A stretch of DNA of 64,000 nt, taken from positions 6,137,001-6,201,000 of the forward strand of contig NZ_JAZHSD010000001.1 of assembly GCF_036924745.1 (NCBI RefSeq), given 5' to 3'. The notes beneath the pieces are model-generated. The model searched no databases and had not been told where the DNA came from. It saw nothing but the letters and a program-made list of their open reading frames with translations. Source of the stretch: Bradyrhizobium sp. AZCC 1693 (GTDB taxonomy: Bacteria > Pseudomonadota > Alphaproteobacteria > Rhizobiales > Xanthobacteraceae). Numbering within the stretch: the stretch's first letter is position 1; every line of letters begins with the position of its first letter. Positions 1-9,508 of the stretch are shown one piece after another. A program made the position numbers and the translations under genes.

Positions 1-342
1 GAACGGACGCCGCGCATCGTAGAGCACGCCATATCCCGGATTGATGGTGCCTTCGTTGCCGGCCTGCACCATCGCGCTTCGCCCGCGGCGCTGGAAATCG
101 AACATGAATTCGTCGGAGCCGGCCCGGCTGACGAGCCTGGCGTCGCGGGTGTAGCATTGCGGGCTGCTGTCGAAGCGGACAAGCTTGGCGTCGCCGATCT
201 CGACGAACTCGAAGTGGCCACTGACGATCGCAGAGCCGAGCGGCCTGGTCTCGACATTGGCGAATGACCGGCAGATCGCCTCGGTCCAATAGGCGGTCCG
301 CTCGGTCGGACGGATCGGGTCGGTGGAGACGCTGATGGGCAT
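1..342 (-). CDS. AraC-family transcriptional regulator, FeaR-like (N-terminal part only)
   Basis: The reverse strand is open from an ATG at 342 to the window edge, giving 114 residues (start MPISVSTDPIRPTERTAYW). The stretch resembles the N-terminal sensing domain of AraC/XylS regulators of the FeaR type (AraC_binding_2). The C-terminal helix-turn-helix domain lies outside the window. It is divergent from the copper amine oxidase at 497, and FeaR activates the amine oxidase gene tynA in Escherichia coli, so local control of that gene is a natural inference. The frame stays open upstream of the chosen ATG, so the true start could be earlier. No operator was recognised in the 154-bp gap. Confidence 0.75.
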   Translation of the reverse strand, partial: MPISVSTDPIRPTERTAYWTEAICRSFANVETRPLGSAIVSGHFEFVEIGDAKLVRFDSSPQCYTRDARLVSRAGSDEFMFDFQRRGRSAMVQAGNEGTINPGYGVLYDARRPF

Positions 343-496
343 CGTGCAGACGAGGTCCGGCTTGTGATGCCCCAGCGTCGCCCAGGACCGGTAGCTCTGG
401 CAAGGGCCTGACAAGCGTCTGACATGGCAGGCTCATTCAAGACGCCGTGCCAGCGCTGTCATAGCCTGCGCCCATAGCTCGGGAATCTGGTTTGAC

Positions 497-2473
497 ATGA
501 TGCGCACAAAACCTGCCGCCGGCATCGATGCCGGCCATCCGCTCGATCCGCTCAGCGAAGCCGAGGTCGCACTGGCGTCCGAGATATTGAGAACCGCCAA
601 AAATCTCGGGCCGGATACGCGATTCACCCATGTGCAGCTCGAGGAACCGGCCAAGTCAGACGTGCTTGGATGGGAACCGACTTCAAGGCTTCCACGGTGC
701 GCGGCCGCGACCCTGTTCGACAGCAGGACCGGCGCCGTGCACGTCGCCACCGTCGATATCGGATCGAAGACGGTGACAGCGTGGCGCGAGCAGCCGACCA
801 GGGATCATCCGTATGGCCAGCCGCCGATCACGATCGAGGAGGTCTTCAAGGTCGGCGACATCGTCAAGGCCGACGCAGGCTGGCTTCGTGCGATGAAGCG
901 CCGCGGACTTGATGACAAGGACATTGAGCTGGTCCAGGTCGATCCGTTCTCGGCCGGGTACTTCGACCGGGAGGCCGAGAAAGGCCGGCGGCTCGTCAGC
1001 GCCGTTTCCTATTGGCGCAAGGACCTCAAGGACAATGGCTATGCCCATCCGATCGAAGGCGTGGTCGCGCTCGTCGACCTGATCGAGAACAGGATCGTCC
1101 ACCTGGTCGATGAGCCCGACATCGTTCCGATCCCGAAAAAATCGCGCAACTACGACCGCGCCTCGATCCCCCAGAAGCGCAAGGACGTCAAGCCGCTCGA
1201 CGTCGTGCAGAGGGACGGCCCGAGCTTTACGGTCGATGGATGGAAGGTCGATTGGCAGAACTGGTCATTCCGCGTCGGGTGGACGGCGCGCGAGGGCCTC
1301 GTGCTGCATCAGATTGCCTTCCGCGATGGCGGGCGCGAGCGGCCGATCATCTATCGGGCCAGCGTCACCGACATGATCGTTCCCTACGCCGATCCGACCG
1401 CCAACCATTTCTGGAAATGTGCGTTCGACGCCGGCGAGTACGGGCTCGGCAAGCTCGCCAACGCGCTCGAACTCGGCTGCGACTGCCTCGGTCATATCAA
1501 TTATTTCGACGTGCCGGTTGCCGACGATTACGGCAAGCCGGGCGTCATGAAGAATGCGATCTGCCTGCACGAGGAGGATTACGGCATCCTCTGGAAGCAT
1601 TATGAATTCCGCAACGAGACGTTCGAGGTGCGGCGCTCACGCCGTCTCGTCATCTCGTTCTTCACGACGGTTGGAAACTACGACTACGGCTTCTTCTGGT
1701 ACTTCTACCAGGACGGCACCATCCAGCTCGAAGTCAAGCTCACCGGCATCATCCAGACCGCGGCGATCGCCGCGGGCAAGCCGTATCCGTGGGGTGGCAT
1801 GGTTGCTGAGAATCTCGGCGGTCCCACCCACCAGCATTTCTTCAACGCCCGGCTCCATATGATGCTGGACGGCGAGGGCAATACGGTCACCGAGCACGAG
1901 TTCCGGCCGCGGCCATGGGGCACCGACAATCCATACGGCAACGTGTTCGATACCACGTCGCGGGTTCTCTCGCGCGAGCGCGACGCCGTCCGCGAGGCTG
2001 ACGGGCGGACGGGACGCTACTGGAAGATCACCAATCCCAATCAAAAGAACAGTGTCGGCGGGCCGACGGCCTACAAGCTCCTGGCGCACAGCGCGCCGGT
2101 GATGCTGGCGCAGGAGGGCTGCTACATGACCTCGCGCGGCGGCTTTGCGACCAAGCACATCTGGGTGACGCGCTACGCCGCCGACGAACGCTACGCGAGC
2201 GGCGAATTCCCGAACCAGCACGCGGGCGGCGACGGCCTGCCGAAATACGTAGCGCAGAATCGCCCGATCGAAAACCAGGACATCGTGGTCTGGCACAGCT
2301 TTGGGGCGACGCATGTCTGCCGTCCCGAGGATTTTCCGGTGATGCCGGTCGAGTATGTCGGCTTCACGCTGAAGCCGAACGGCTTCTTTGCCGAGAATCC
2401 GGCGATGGACTTGCCGCCCGACCGAAACAGCGCGAGCCGGGACAATCGCGACAGGGATTCATGCTGCGGGTGA
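497..2473 (+). CDS. Copper-containing primary-amine oxidase (TynA-like)
   Basis: A 658-residue protein of usual family length. It oxidises primary amines to aldehydes with release of ammonia and hydrogen peroxide. The topaquinone motif is visible as TVGNYDYGFFW with the precursor tyrosine at residue 395, and the copper-binding HQH pair is at 445 and 447. A third histidine is expected near the C-terminal HSFGATHVCRPEDFPVMP. No signal peptide is apparent, so it is probably cytoplasmic. The first two codons are both ATG, so the start could be one residue later, and the Shine-Dalgarno is weak. The divergent FeaR-like regulator and the following solute-binding protein suggest an amine catabolic locus. 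The substrate is unknown. Confidence 0.93.
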   Translation: MMRTKPAAGIDAGHPLDPLSEAEVALASEILRTAKNLGPDTRFTHVQLEEPAKSDVLGWEPTSRLPRCAAATLFDSRTGAVHVATVDIGSKTVTAWREQPTRDHPYGQPPITIEEVFKVGDIVKADAGWLRAMKRRGLDDKDIELVQVDPFSAGYFDREAEKGRRLVSAVSYWRKDLKDNGYAHPIEGVVALVDLIENRIVHLVDEPDIVPIPKKSRNYDRASIPQKRKDVKPLDVVQRDGPSFTVDGWKVDWQNWSFRVGWTAREGLVLHQIAFRDGGRERPIIYRASVTDMIVPYADPTANHFWKCAFDAGEYGLGKLANALELGCDCLGHINYFDVPVADDYGKPGVMKNAICLHEEDYGILWKHYEFRNETFEVRRSRRLVISFFTTVGNYDYGFFWYFYQDGTIQLEVKLTGIIQTAAIAAGKPYPWGGMVAENLGGPTHQHFFNARLHMMLDGEGNTVTEHEFRPRPWGTDNPYGNVFDTTSRVLSRERDAVREADGRTGRYWKITNPNQKNSVGGPTAYKLLAHSAPVMLAQEGCYMTSRGGFATKHIWVTRYAADERYASGEFPNQHAGGDGLPKYVAQNRPIENQDIVVWHSFGATHVCRPEDFPVMPVEYVGFTLKPNGFFAENPAMDLPPDRNSASRDNRDRDSCCG

Positions 2474-2511
2474 TATCCGCTCTTTCTTTCACCGAGCAAG
2501 GGAGACTGACC

Positions 2512-3597
2512 ATGAACCGCAGAAAACTCCTCAAAGCCGCAAGCCTCGCTGTTGCCTCTACCGCCATCGCCGCGCCCGCCGTCGCGCAATCCGCGCCGGT
2601 CTTGCGCTGGCGTCTTGCCACATCCTTCCCCAAGAGCCTCGATACGCTCTATGGCGCCTGCGAGATGTTTGCGAAAGCGATCGGTGAACTCTCGGACCAG
2701 AAATTCCAGATCGGCGTGTTCGGTCCGGGCGAGATCGTGCCGGCGTTTCAGGTCTTCGATGCGGTGGCGAACAATACCGTGGAGATGGGAAACAGCGCCT
2801 CCTACTACTACATCGGCAAGGACCTGGCGTTCGCCTTCGGTACCGCTGTTCCGTTCGGCCTCAATACGCGACAGATGAATGCCTGGCTCACCTATGGCGG
2901 CGGCCTCGATATGCTCAACGAGCTCTACGGCACGTTCGGCATTTTGGGCTTTCCGTTCGGCAACACGACCGCGCAGATGGGTGGATGGTTTCGCAAGGAG
3001 ATCAAGACGCTCGACGACATGAAGGGTCTCAAATTCCGGGTCGGCGGCGTGGCGGGGCAGGTGCTGAGCCGGCTCGGCGTCGTGCCGCAGCAGATCCCGC
3101 CGGGCGACATCTATCCCGCGCTCGAAAAGGGCACGATCGACGCCGCCGAATGGATCGGCCCCTATGATGATGAGAAGCTCGGCTTCCTGAAAGTGGCGCC
3201 CTATTACTATTATCCCGGCTGGTGGGAAGGCTGCGCCAACGGCTTCCTCTATATCAACAGCGCGAAATGGGCCGAGCTTCCGAAGCTGTATCAGAACATG
3301 GTGACGATCGCGGCCGGCCAGGTCGCGGCCGACCTGACGGCCAAATATGATGCCCGCAATGCGTCCGCCATCAAGCGCCTGGTCGCGGCCGGTGCGCAAC
3401 TGAGGCCGTTCTCGACCGACATCCTCGACGCGTCGTTCAAGGCGACGAACGAACTCTTTGCCGAGGTTTCGGCAAAGAACGCGAAGTTCAAGGCGCTATA
3501 TGAATCGACGATCGCGTTCCGGAACGAACAGTACCAGTGGCATCAGGTCTGCGAGGCCACCTACGACAACTACATGATCAGGCGGATCCGCGCCTGA
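2512..3597 (+). CDS. TRAP transporter solute-binding protein (DctP/TakP-like), orphan
   Basis: A 361-residue periplasmic binding protein. The ATG at 2512 follows AAGGGAGA and opens a signal peptide (MNRRKLLKAASLAVAS, probable cleavage after AVAQ at residue 26). The family arginine lies in KGLKFRVGG, and NTTAQMGGWFRKE resembles the TakP branch, which binds 2-oxoacids. It lies 38 bp after the amine oxidase on the same strand and is probably co-transcribed. No DctQ or DctM membrane subunit is next to it, so it must work with membrane subunits encoded elsewhere or act alone. The ligand is unknown; an amine-derived acid would fit the context. Confidence 0.88.
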   Translation: MNRRKLLKAASLAVASTAIAAPAVAQSAPVLRWRLATSFPKSLDTLYGACEMFAKAIGELSDQKFQIGVFGPGEIVPAFQVFDAVANNTVEMGNSASYYYIGKDLAFAFGTAVPFGLNTRQMNAWLTYGGGLDMLNELYGTFGILGFPFGNTTAQMGGWFRKEIKTLDDMKGLKFRVGGVAGQVLSRLGVVPQQIPPGDIYPALEKGTIDAAEWIGPYDDEKLGFLKVAPYYYYPGWWEGCANGFLYINSAKWAELPKLYQNMVTIAAGQVAADLTAKYDARNASAIKRLVAAGAQLRPFSTDILDASFKATNELFAEVSAKNAKFKALYESTIAFRNEQYQWHQVCEATYDNYMIRRIRA

Positions 3598-3633
3598 CCG
3601 GTCGCTGCTGCTTGCCAAACCTGGGAGCTTGAC

Positions 3634-5256
3634 TTGGACATTCGCACCGGGCGGCCGGTTACGCTTGCGCCAAACGGCATGGTGACGTCGCCGCATTCGC
3701 TCGCCTCCGCGGCCGGCGTGGATGTGCTTCGGGCCGGCGGCTCCGCCGTCGATGCGGCGATTGCGACCAGCGCGGTGCTGTCGGTTGTCTATCCGCACAT
3801 GACCGGTCTCGGCGGCGATGCCTTCTGGCTCATTCACGATGGCGCCAGTGGCGAGGTTCGTTACCTCAATGGCGGCGGCAAGGCTGCGGCCGGTGCCACG
3901 CTGTCGTCCTTTGAGAAGAAGGGACTGAACGAAATCCCGCTTCGCGGCATAGTGCCGGCGACATTGACAGTGCCGGGCGCGGTGGCGAGCTGGATCGAAG
4001 CGCACGACAAATATGGGCGGCTGCATCTCCGTCGCGTGCTGGAAAGCGCCATCGGGTATGCGCGCGACGGATTTCCGGTCACCGGCCGCCTTGCCAGCTT
4101 CATCGAGATGGCGCGCGATGATCTGGTGCGGGATCAAGAGGCCGCAGGGCTTTTCTTTCCCGATGGGGCAGCGGCGCAGCCGGGCACGAAGCTTGCCAAC
4201 GCAAACCTTGTCCGGACGCTCCAATCGATTGCGGATGACGGGTGGTCTGGATTTTATGAAGGGCCGGTCGCCGCCGAGATGGCGCGCTTCTCGGAAGCGG
4301 CGGGCGGCCTGTTTCGCCTTGCCGATTTGGGCAGGCAAAAGGCCGTCTGGGGTGAGCCCGTTGTTGGCCGTTACCGCGACGTTACGGTCTTCAACACGGC
4401 CCCGCCGACGCAGGGCTTTACCGTGCTGGAAATGCTCAACCTTGTCGAGCCTCACGAACTGCACCGAATGGATTTCCTCGGGCCCGACCATGTCCATCTC
4501 CTGGTACAGGCCAAGCAGGTCGCCTACCACGATCGCGATCAGCTGCTCGCCGATCCCTCGTTTGCCGACGTGCCGGTCGAGCGGCTGATATCGAAGCCAT
4601 ATGCAAGCGAGCGGGGCCGGCTGATCGATCTGCAGTCCGTGCTGAAGTGGGATACCGTGCCGTCATTCGGCAGTCTCGCAGGCGATACCGTCTATGTCGC
4701 GGCGGTGGACCGTGACGGCAATGCCGCGTCGCTGATCCAGAGCCTGTATGGCGCGTTCGGCTCCTGCGTGGTTGCGGGAAACACGGGGGTGATCTTGCAG
4801 AACCGCGGCGCCTATTTCTCGCTCGACCCGGATCACCCCAATCGCCTCGAACCCGGCAAGGTCCCATTGCACACCCTGATCGCCTCCATCGCCAAGCGGG
4901 ACGGCAAGCTGTGGAGCGTGCTGGGTTGCATGGGCGCGGACGGCCAGCCGCAAATCCAGCTCCAGCTCTATTCCGCCATGGTCGATTTCGGTCTCGATAT
5001 CCAGGAGGCGATCGAAATGCCACGGTTCCTGTCCGGCCGCTTCGCCCTCGGCGAGGCCCGCGACACGCTGCACATCGAGAGCCGCTTTCCCGAAGGCACG
5101 ATCGACGCGCTCGCGCTACGCGGCCATGCGATCAACCGCTGGGACGCCTGGAACGAAATGGCTGGTCACGCGCATGGGATTACGATCGATCGGCGGAACG
5201 GCATGTTAAGCGGCGGTTCCGACCCGCGCAGCGATGGGGCGGCGATCGGGTTTTAG
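3634..5256 (+). CDS. Gamma-glutamyltransferase family protein (Ntn hydrolase)
   Basis: A 540-residue protein starting at TTG 3634 behind GGGAG. The family transfers or hydrolyses gamma-glutamyl groups of glutathione and gamma-glutamyl amines after self-cleavage into two chains. The N-terminal TGLGGDAFWLIHD block is characteristic. The autocatalytic threonine is inferred as T352 in GDTVYVAAVDRDGNAAS, which would start the small chain. No clear signal peptide is present, which is unusual for periplasmic enzymes of the family, so a cytoplasmic member acting on a gamma-glutamyl compound is possible. It follows the TRAP binding protein in the same direction. The family is well supported and the substrate is not. 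Confidence 0.9.
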   Translation: MDIRTGRPVTLAPNGMVTSPHSLASAAGVDVLRAGGSAVDAAIATSAVLSVVYPHMTGLGGDAFWLIHDGASGEVRYLNGGGKAAAGATLSSFEKKGLNEIPLRGIVPATLTVPGAVASWIEAHDKYGRLHLRRVLESAIGYARDGFPVTGRLASFIEMARDDLVRDQEAAGLFFPDGAAAQPGTKLANANLVRTLQSIADDGWSGFYEGPVAAEMARFSEAAGGLFRLADLGRQKAVWGEPVVGRYRDVTVFNTAPPTQGFTVLEMLNLVEPHELHRMDFLGPDHVHLLVQAKQVAYHDRDQLLADPSFADVPVERLISKPYASERGRLIDLQSVLKWDTVPSFGSLAGDTVYVAAVDRDGNAASLIQSLYGAFGSCVVAGNTGVILQNRGAYFSLDPDHPNRLEPGKVPLHTLIASIAKRDGKLWSVLGCMGADGQPQIQLQLYSAMVDFGLDIQEAIEMPRFLSGRFALGEARDTLHIESRFPEGTIDALALRGHAINRWDAWNEMAGHAHGITIDRRNGMLSGGSDPRSDGAAIGF

Positions 5257-5326
5257 CAGCTCGCCGTTCCCGCATTGGCGCGCCCTCTCATTTTGCGCTA
5301 CCACTCCTCCCGACAGGAGCACGCCG

Positions 5327-6133
5327 ATGCCGCTATGGACCTGCGAACAATGCGGCGCCCAGTTTCCCGAAAGCGCCGAGCCGCCGCAGGCCTGCCCGGT
5401 CTGCGAAGACGAGCGGCAATATGTGAACTGGAAGGGGCAAACCTGGCTCACGCGCGAGGAGCTGACGAAACGTTACAAGCTCGTCTGGCGTGACGACCTC
5501 GACATTCCCGGCATCAGCATGCAGCCGGGTTTCGCGATCGGGCAGCGCGCGCTGCTGGTGCCCGAGGCCGATGGCTGCGTGATGTGGGATTGCGTGCCGC
5601 TGGCCACCCGCGAAGCCATCGACTACGTCCGCTCGCTCGGTGGCCTGAAGGCGATCGCGGTCTCGCATCCGCATTACTATGGCGCGGTCGCCGACTGGAG
5701 CGAAGCGTTCGGCGGCGTACCCGTCTATCTGCATGGCGACGATCGCGCCTTCGTCACGCGGCCGCATCGGGCCATCGTGCCATGGACCGGCGACAGTCAC
5801 CGGATATCGGACGATATCCTTCTGATCCGGACCGGCGGACATTTTGCCGGCGGCACGATCCTGCACTGGCGCGCGGGCGCGCAAGGGCGGGGCGCGCTGC
5901 TCACCGGCGATGTCGCGATGGTGGCGATGGACCGCCGCTCGCTCAGCTTCATGTACAGTTTTCCGAACTACATTCCGCTCAATGCGCCGGCGGTGCGCCG
6001 GATCTGGGCTGCGGTCGAACCGCTGGCGTTCGATCGCATCTATGGCGCGTGGTGGGGCCGCAACATCGCCGACAATGCCAAGGCGACGTTCGACATGTCC
6101 GTCCGGCGGTATATCGCGGCGATCTCCGACTGA
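5327..6133 (+). CDS. MBL-fold metallohydrolase with N-terminal zinc-ribbon-like segment
   Basis: A 268-residue protein beginning at ATG 5327 behind CAGGAG. Residues 6-26 carry two CxxC pairs (C6/C9 and C23/C26), a rubredoxin or zinc-ribbon-like knuckle. The rest resembles a metallo-beta-lactamase fold: SHPHYYG with H114 and H116 near the first metal site, GGHFAGGTILHW as the second, and LLTGD as the later aspartate motif. The HxHxDH signature is not complete (HPHYYG), so catalysis may differ from classical members. It lies 70 bp after the gamma-glutamyltransferase on the same strand and could end that operon. The reaction is unknown. Confidence 0.8.
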   Translation: MPLWTCEQCGAQFPESAEPPQACPVCEDERQYVNWKGQTWLTREELTKRYKLVWRDDLDIPGISMQPGFAIGQRALLVPEADGCVMWDCVPLATREAIDYVRSLGGLKAIAVSHPHYYGAVADWSEAFGGVPVYLHGDDRAFVTRPHRAIVPWTGDSHRISDDILLIRTGGHFAGGTILHWRAGAQGRGALLTGDVAMVAMDRRSLSFMYSFPNYIPLNAPAVRRIWAAVEPLAFDRIYGAWWGRNIADNAKATFDMSVRRYIAAISD

Positions 6134-6271
6134 ACGGCTGGTCAATCCAAGCCGTTGGCTTCTCCCTCCGGTGCATTGTTGGCAGGCTGAATGCCAACAG
6201 GAAACGGGGGAAGCACGATGCCATTGCCGCCTTTGGCCTGCTGCTGGCTCCCGCTGCGTGACCATTGCCCG

Positions 6272-7363
6272 CTAGCGATTGCCGGCGCCTACCGCGGCTA
6301 CGCCTCGCGGCATCGGCGCCGCCTTTCGCGCCGGTTGCGGCGGGATAGTTCCGCTTTTGGGCTCATTCAGCCAGCCGGTGAGGCGCGACATCAACCCTGA
6401 CTGTTGTTCGGCGGTCCGCGGCTCCTGCACGAAGGGGTCGGTGTAGCACCTTGCGCCCGCGGCCTTTGCGATCCGCGCCACCGCATCGGTCATCGCCGGC
6501 GCGCCCGCGGTATAGACCACATCGTCCGGCGACAGCTTTGGCAGATGGTCGGTCGGCCGGCCGCTCTGAATCGCGTGCGAGATTTGCTGCGGCTCCGACA
6601 CCATCGGGATCAGCCTGACATTGGGAAACAGCGCCAGCCGGCATAGCGCGGCATGCATGTAGAGCGAGCGGATGCTGCGGGCCTGCACGATGAAGACCAT
6701 TTCGCGCTGCGGCTGCTCCATGATCGCGGCGACCGCGACCGACCACATCGGGGCGAAACCGGTGCCGCTGGCGACGAGAACGATACGGCCGGCATGGCCT
6801 TGCCTGAAAAAGGCGCGGCCATACGGTCCCATCAGCTTGACGCGGTGCCCGGGGCGGATTTCGCGGCCGAACGCCGAGGAAACCAGTCCGTCCGTGACCA
6901 TCCGGATGTGAAAGTGCAGCAGGCGATCGTGCGGAGCGCCTTCCAGCGGAAAGGTCGGACTGTAGGACCTTGCCGGAAATCCCTGAAACTGCAGCTTGCA
7001 ATACTGGCCGGGAAGGTAGTTGAGCGGCTTCGGCAACTCGATGTCGACGCCCACCACGTCGGGCGCGAGCTGAACGGTCTGCGCCACTTCCGCCGACAGC
7101 GCCACCGGCTCAGGCGCGGCCTCGATCGCGATCTCGAGGTCGGAGACGATCCGGGCCTGGCAGGCATGGATCATGTCGTCGCCCCGGCTATGGCCGCCGA
7201 ACACCGTGCCGTCGACCAGGCGCACGCGGCAGGCGCCGCAGATTCCGGAGCGGCAGTCGTGCGGAAGATCGACACCGTTCATCAACGCCCAATCGAGCAG
7301 AAGCTCGCCGCGATTCGCCAGAAACGGCTCGTCGTTGATCGTGACTTTGCAAATCTTTGACAT
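6272..7363 (-). CDS. NAD(P)H-dependent 2Fe-2S/FAD oxidoreductase (ferredoxin-NAD reductase type)
   Basis: A 363-residue single-chain electron-transfer protein. The N-terminal plant-type 2Fe-2S ferredoxin domain has ligands C37-x4-C42-x2-C45 and C68. It is followed by an FAD domain with the RSYSPTFP flavin motif and an NAD-binding domain beginning VLVASGTGFAPM. The architecture matches reductases of ring-hydroxylating oxygenases and CDP-6-deoxyglucose reductase. Its ATG lies directly after the stop of the upstream cytochrome b fusion gene (7364-9247), so the two are translationally coupled. That suggests electron flow between NAD(P)H and the membrane cytochrome. No oxygenase component is nearby. 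Confidence 0.9.
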   Translation of the reverse strand: MSKICKVTINDEPFLANRGELLLDWALMNGVDLPHDCRSGICGACRVRLVDGTVFGGHSRGDDMIHACQARIVSDLEIAIEAAPEPVALSAEVAQTVQLAPDVVGVDIELPKPLNYLPGQYCKLQFQGFPARSYSPTFPLEGAPHDRLLHFHIRMVTDGLVSSAFGREIRPGHRVKLMGPYGRAFFRQGHAGRIVLVASGTGFAPMWSVAVAAIMEQPQREMVFIVQARSIRSLYMHAALCRLALFPNVRLIPMVSEPQQISHAIQSGRPTDHLPKLSPDDVVYTAGAPAMTDAVARIAKAAGARCYTDPFVQEPRTAEQQSGLMSRLTGWLNEPKSGTIPPQPARKAAPMPRGVAAVGAGNR

Positions 7364-9247
7364 TTATTCCACCTCGATACGAATCGGCCGAACGTGCCGT
7401 GTATGTCTGATCTGGCTGTGGTCGAAAGCGGCGACCCGCATGAAGACGCCGCTTCTGATCGGCACGTCAAACTGGCTTGTGGTGTCGAGCCGGCGTTTCA
7501 CCTCGAGCGCCCAAAGGCCGGAGGCCCAGCGGGCCGCACTTCGAACGTCGGCGCGATCGCCTGAAAATTCGCCGCCCACGATGACGCCCGGGATCACGGT
7601 CCCGGTCGGGATGCGGCCATCGACATCGGTCGAATAGGGCACTGAATCCTTCTCGGTCATGAACCAACGCGCGCCGTCGCTCTCGCCGTGGTTGGGATCG
7701 AGGTCGATATCGCCCAGCGCGTCCGTCGTGGCGGCGACGGCTTTGGGCAGGCGCAGCGGGGCGACCAGGCGGCTGCGGCGCGGACCGCCTGACGTGTCGG
7801 CCTCGACCGTGAAATTGTCCCGGTAGTTCGCCGTTCCCGGGTCGGGCGCGAAGCCGCCCTTGTACGGAACGACGTTGGCCGCCTGCATCGGGGTCGGATC
7901 GAGCGGCGGCCCGAAATGGGCGTCGTCCATCCATCCGGTCGCGCCGCTGGTCGCCTTCCACTGCCAGACGTCGGCGTAGCCTGTTGCCGTGTAGTGCAGT
8001 CCGCGGCCGCTCATGGTGGCCGGCGCGCCGGCGACCGGCTGCGGCCCTGGATGAAAGGTCCGGCCGCCGGCCAGCGTGACGTCCGACGTGGTCAGCAGCA
8101 CCGAAAACTTGTCTTCGTTGTATTGATGCTCGTCGCCGAGCTGAAAGCCGGAATGAAGCAGGTGCCATCCGTCGGATTCCTTGACGAGCGGCAGGTGCTT
8201 CAGCGAGCGCGTCGAGTCTTCCCAGGTGAAGAGGAAATACGCATAGGTGCCGTCGTGCACCGCGCGGATCTCGATTCTGGCTTCTCCCTTGCCGTCGAAA
8301 TTTCCGCCTTCTCCGGTCAAAAGCGAGAACGGCTTGACGCCGCGCCATGCCCGATCGGAAGTGTCGCCGTCGAGGATCGGTGCGTCGGCGGGATTGATGC
8401 GGCGAATCTGAACGCTGTCGACCGCCAGCCGATCGGTTGCCACGATCATCGAAGCGCCGGTGATCGCCGCGGCGGCTGCCACGACGAACGCATTGGCCTG
8501 CAGGGTCGGGTTTCGCGATCGCGCAGGTCCGGTCTTGGGTCGCGGTGCCGGATCCGGCTCGTGCGTTCGGTCGTGGCGCGCCTCGTTGCGCGGCTGCAGC
8601 GGATGGGATGAGACCTCCGGCGGTGCCTCGACATTTTCGGTCTCCGGCAAGCGCACCGACTGCTCGGCAAGCATGCCCAGCAGTTCGATGGCATCGAGCC
8701 GCGGCGGCGGCGCAGGCAGCGGGGCGGGACGAAAGATGCGCAGCAATTGCGAAGCGCCGCCGCTCTTGAACTGGGTCAGGACATGCAGGACGACAAAGGC
8801 GAGGATCACCCAGGTCCCCACCCAGTGCAGCATCGCCACGTCGTAACCGGAATAGAAACCGAAATAGAGCAGCCCGCCGCTGATCAACAGCCCCGACATC
8901 GTGACAAAGAAAATCCAGTACATCAGGGCGATCACGGCGCTCAACCTTGCCTGCCCGCGGCCGAACAGTCCGCGCAGCCGAACCTTGTCGAGCTGGACGC
9001 GGCGACCGAGGCCGGAGCGGAGCATATAGACGACGTAGCCGATCGCCACCGCGACCAGGACGATCGCGGCTTGCATATGGGCGAGCCAAACGCTGTCACG
9101 CGGCAGCACGGCATCGAACCAGTTGATCCAGGTCCGGTCGGGCGTTTCGGTCGCGATGCGCAAACCCGTGACGAGCGCAACAGCGAATGCCGCGACGAAC
9201 GTCCAATGTAGAATGATGGTCCCATAGTCCGTCTTACGCTGCCTCAC
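7364..9247 (-). CDS. Fusion of cytochrome b561-like membrane domain and ethylbenzene-dehydrogenase-related haem domain
   Basis: A 627-residue protein that appears to start at GTG 9247. Residues 1 to about 190 contain four or five hydrophobic segments with histidines typical of b561/Ni-hydrogenase cytochrome b (for example TIILHWTF and MLHWVGTWVILAFVVLHVL). A proline- and arginine-rich linker (about 195-250) and another membrane segment near 255-270 lead into a C-terminal region resembling the ethylbenzene dehydrogenase gamma subunit haem-binding family, with ILDGDTSDRAW and a tryptophan-rich core. The gene is followed without a gap by the 2Fe-2S/FAD reductase. A transmembrane electron relay ending in a periplasmic b haem is inferred. 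The partner and substrate are unknown. Confidence 0.82.
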   Translation of the reverse strand: MRQRKTDYGTIILHWTFVAAFAVALVTGLRIATETPDRTWINWFDAVLPRDSVWLAHMQAAIVLVAVAIGYVVYMLRSGLGRRVQLDKVRLRGLFGRGQARLSAVIALMYWIFFVTMSGLLISGGLLYFGFYSGYDVAMLHWVGTWVILAFVVLHVLTQFKSGGASQLLRIFRPAPLPAPPPRLDAIELLGMLAEQSVRLPETENVEAPPEVSSHPLQPRNEARHDRTHEPDPAPRPKTGPARSRNPTLQANAFVVAAAAAITGASMIVATDRLAVDSVQIRRINPADAPILDGDTSDRAWRGVKPFSLLTGEGGNFDGKGEARIEIRAVHDGTYAYFLFTWEDSTRSLKHLPLVKESDGWHLLHSGFQLGDEHQYNEDKFSVLLTTSDVTLAGGRTFHPGPQPVAGAPATMSGRGLHYTATGYADVWQWKATSGATGWMDDAHFGPPLDPTPMQAANVVPYKGGFAPDPGTANYRDNFTVEADTSGGPRRSRLVAPLRLPKAVAATTDALGDIDLDPNHGESDGARWFMTEKDSVPYSTDVDGRIPTGTVIPGVIVGGEFSGDRADVRSAARWASGLWALEVKRRLDTTSQFDVPIRSGVFMRVAAFDHSQIRHTRHVRPIRIEVE

Positions 9248-9325
9248 GCATACGCCCCGCTACTTCACTTACCGAACAGCAACCGCGCCGATTCCACCAA
9301 CCGCCGATGTCGCTGCCGTACTAAT

Positions 9326-9356
9326 GATGGTCCCCAGAGCCGTCGTTGGGGCCATC
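9326..9356. other. Imperfect hairpin between two minus-strand genes
   Basis: GATGGTCCCCA and TGGGGCCATC form a stem with one bulge around a 10-base loop. It lies downstream of the probable type I secretion cargo gene and upstream of the cytochrome fusion. There is no T-run on either side, so a Rho-independent terminator is uncertain. The rest of the 261-bp gap shows nothing recognisable. Confidence 0.35.
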
Positions 9357-9508
9357 GTCTAAAGATCGTCCTTTGCGGCGCAGGCCGGCGATAACCTCTT
9401 CTCTGCACCCGCTGCGTGAGCCGGATCGGCGAACGCGTTTCTTGCTTGATGTATCGGCCTCCAGCATCCCCGGAGCATCGGGGACGCTGGAGGTCGCGCC
9501 GCGCGCCG

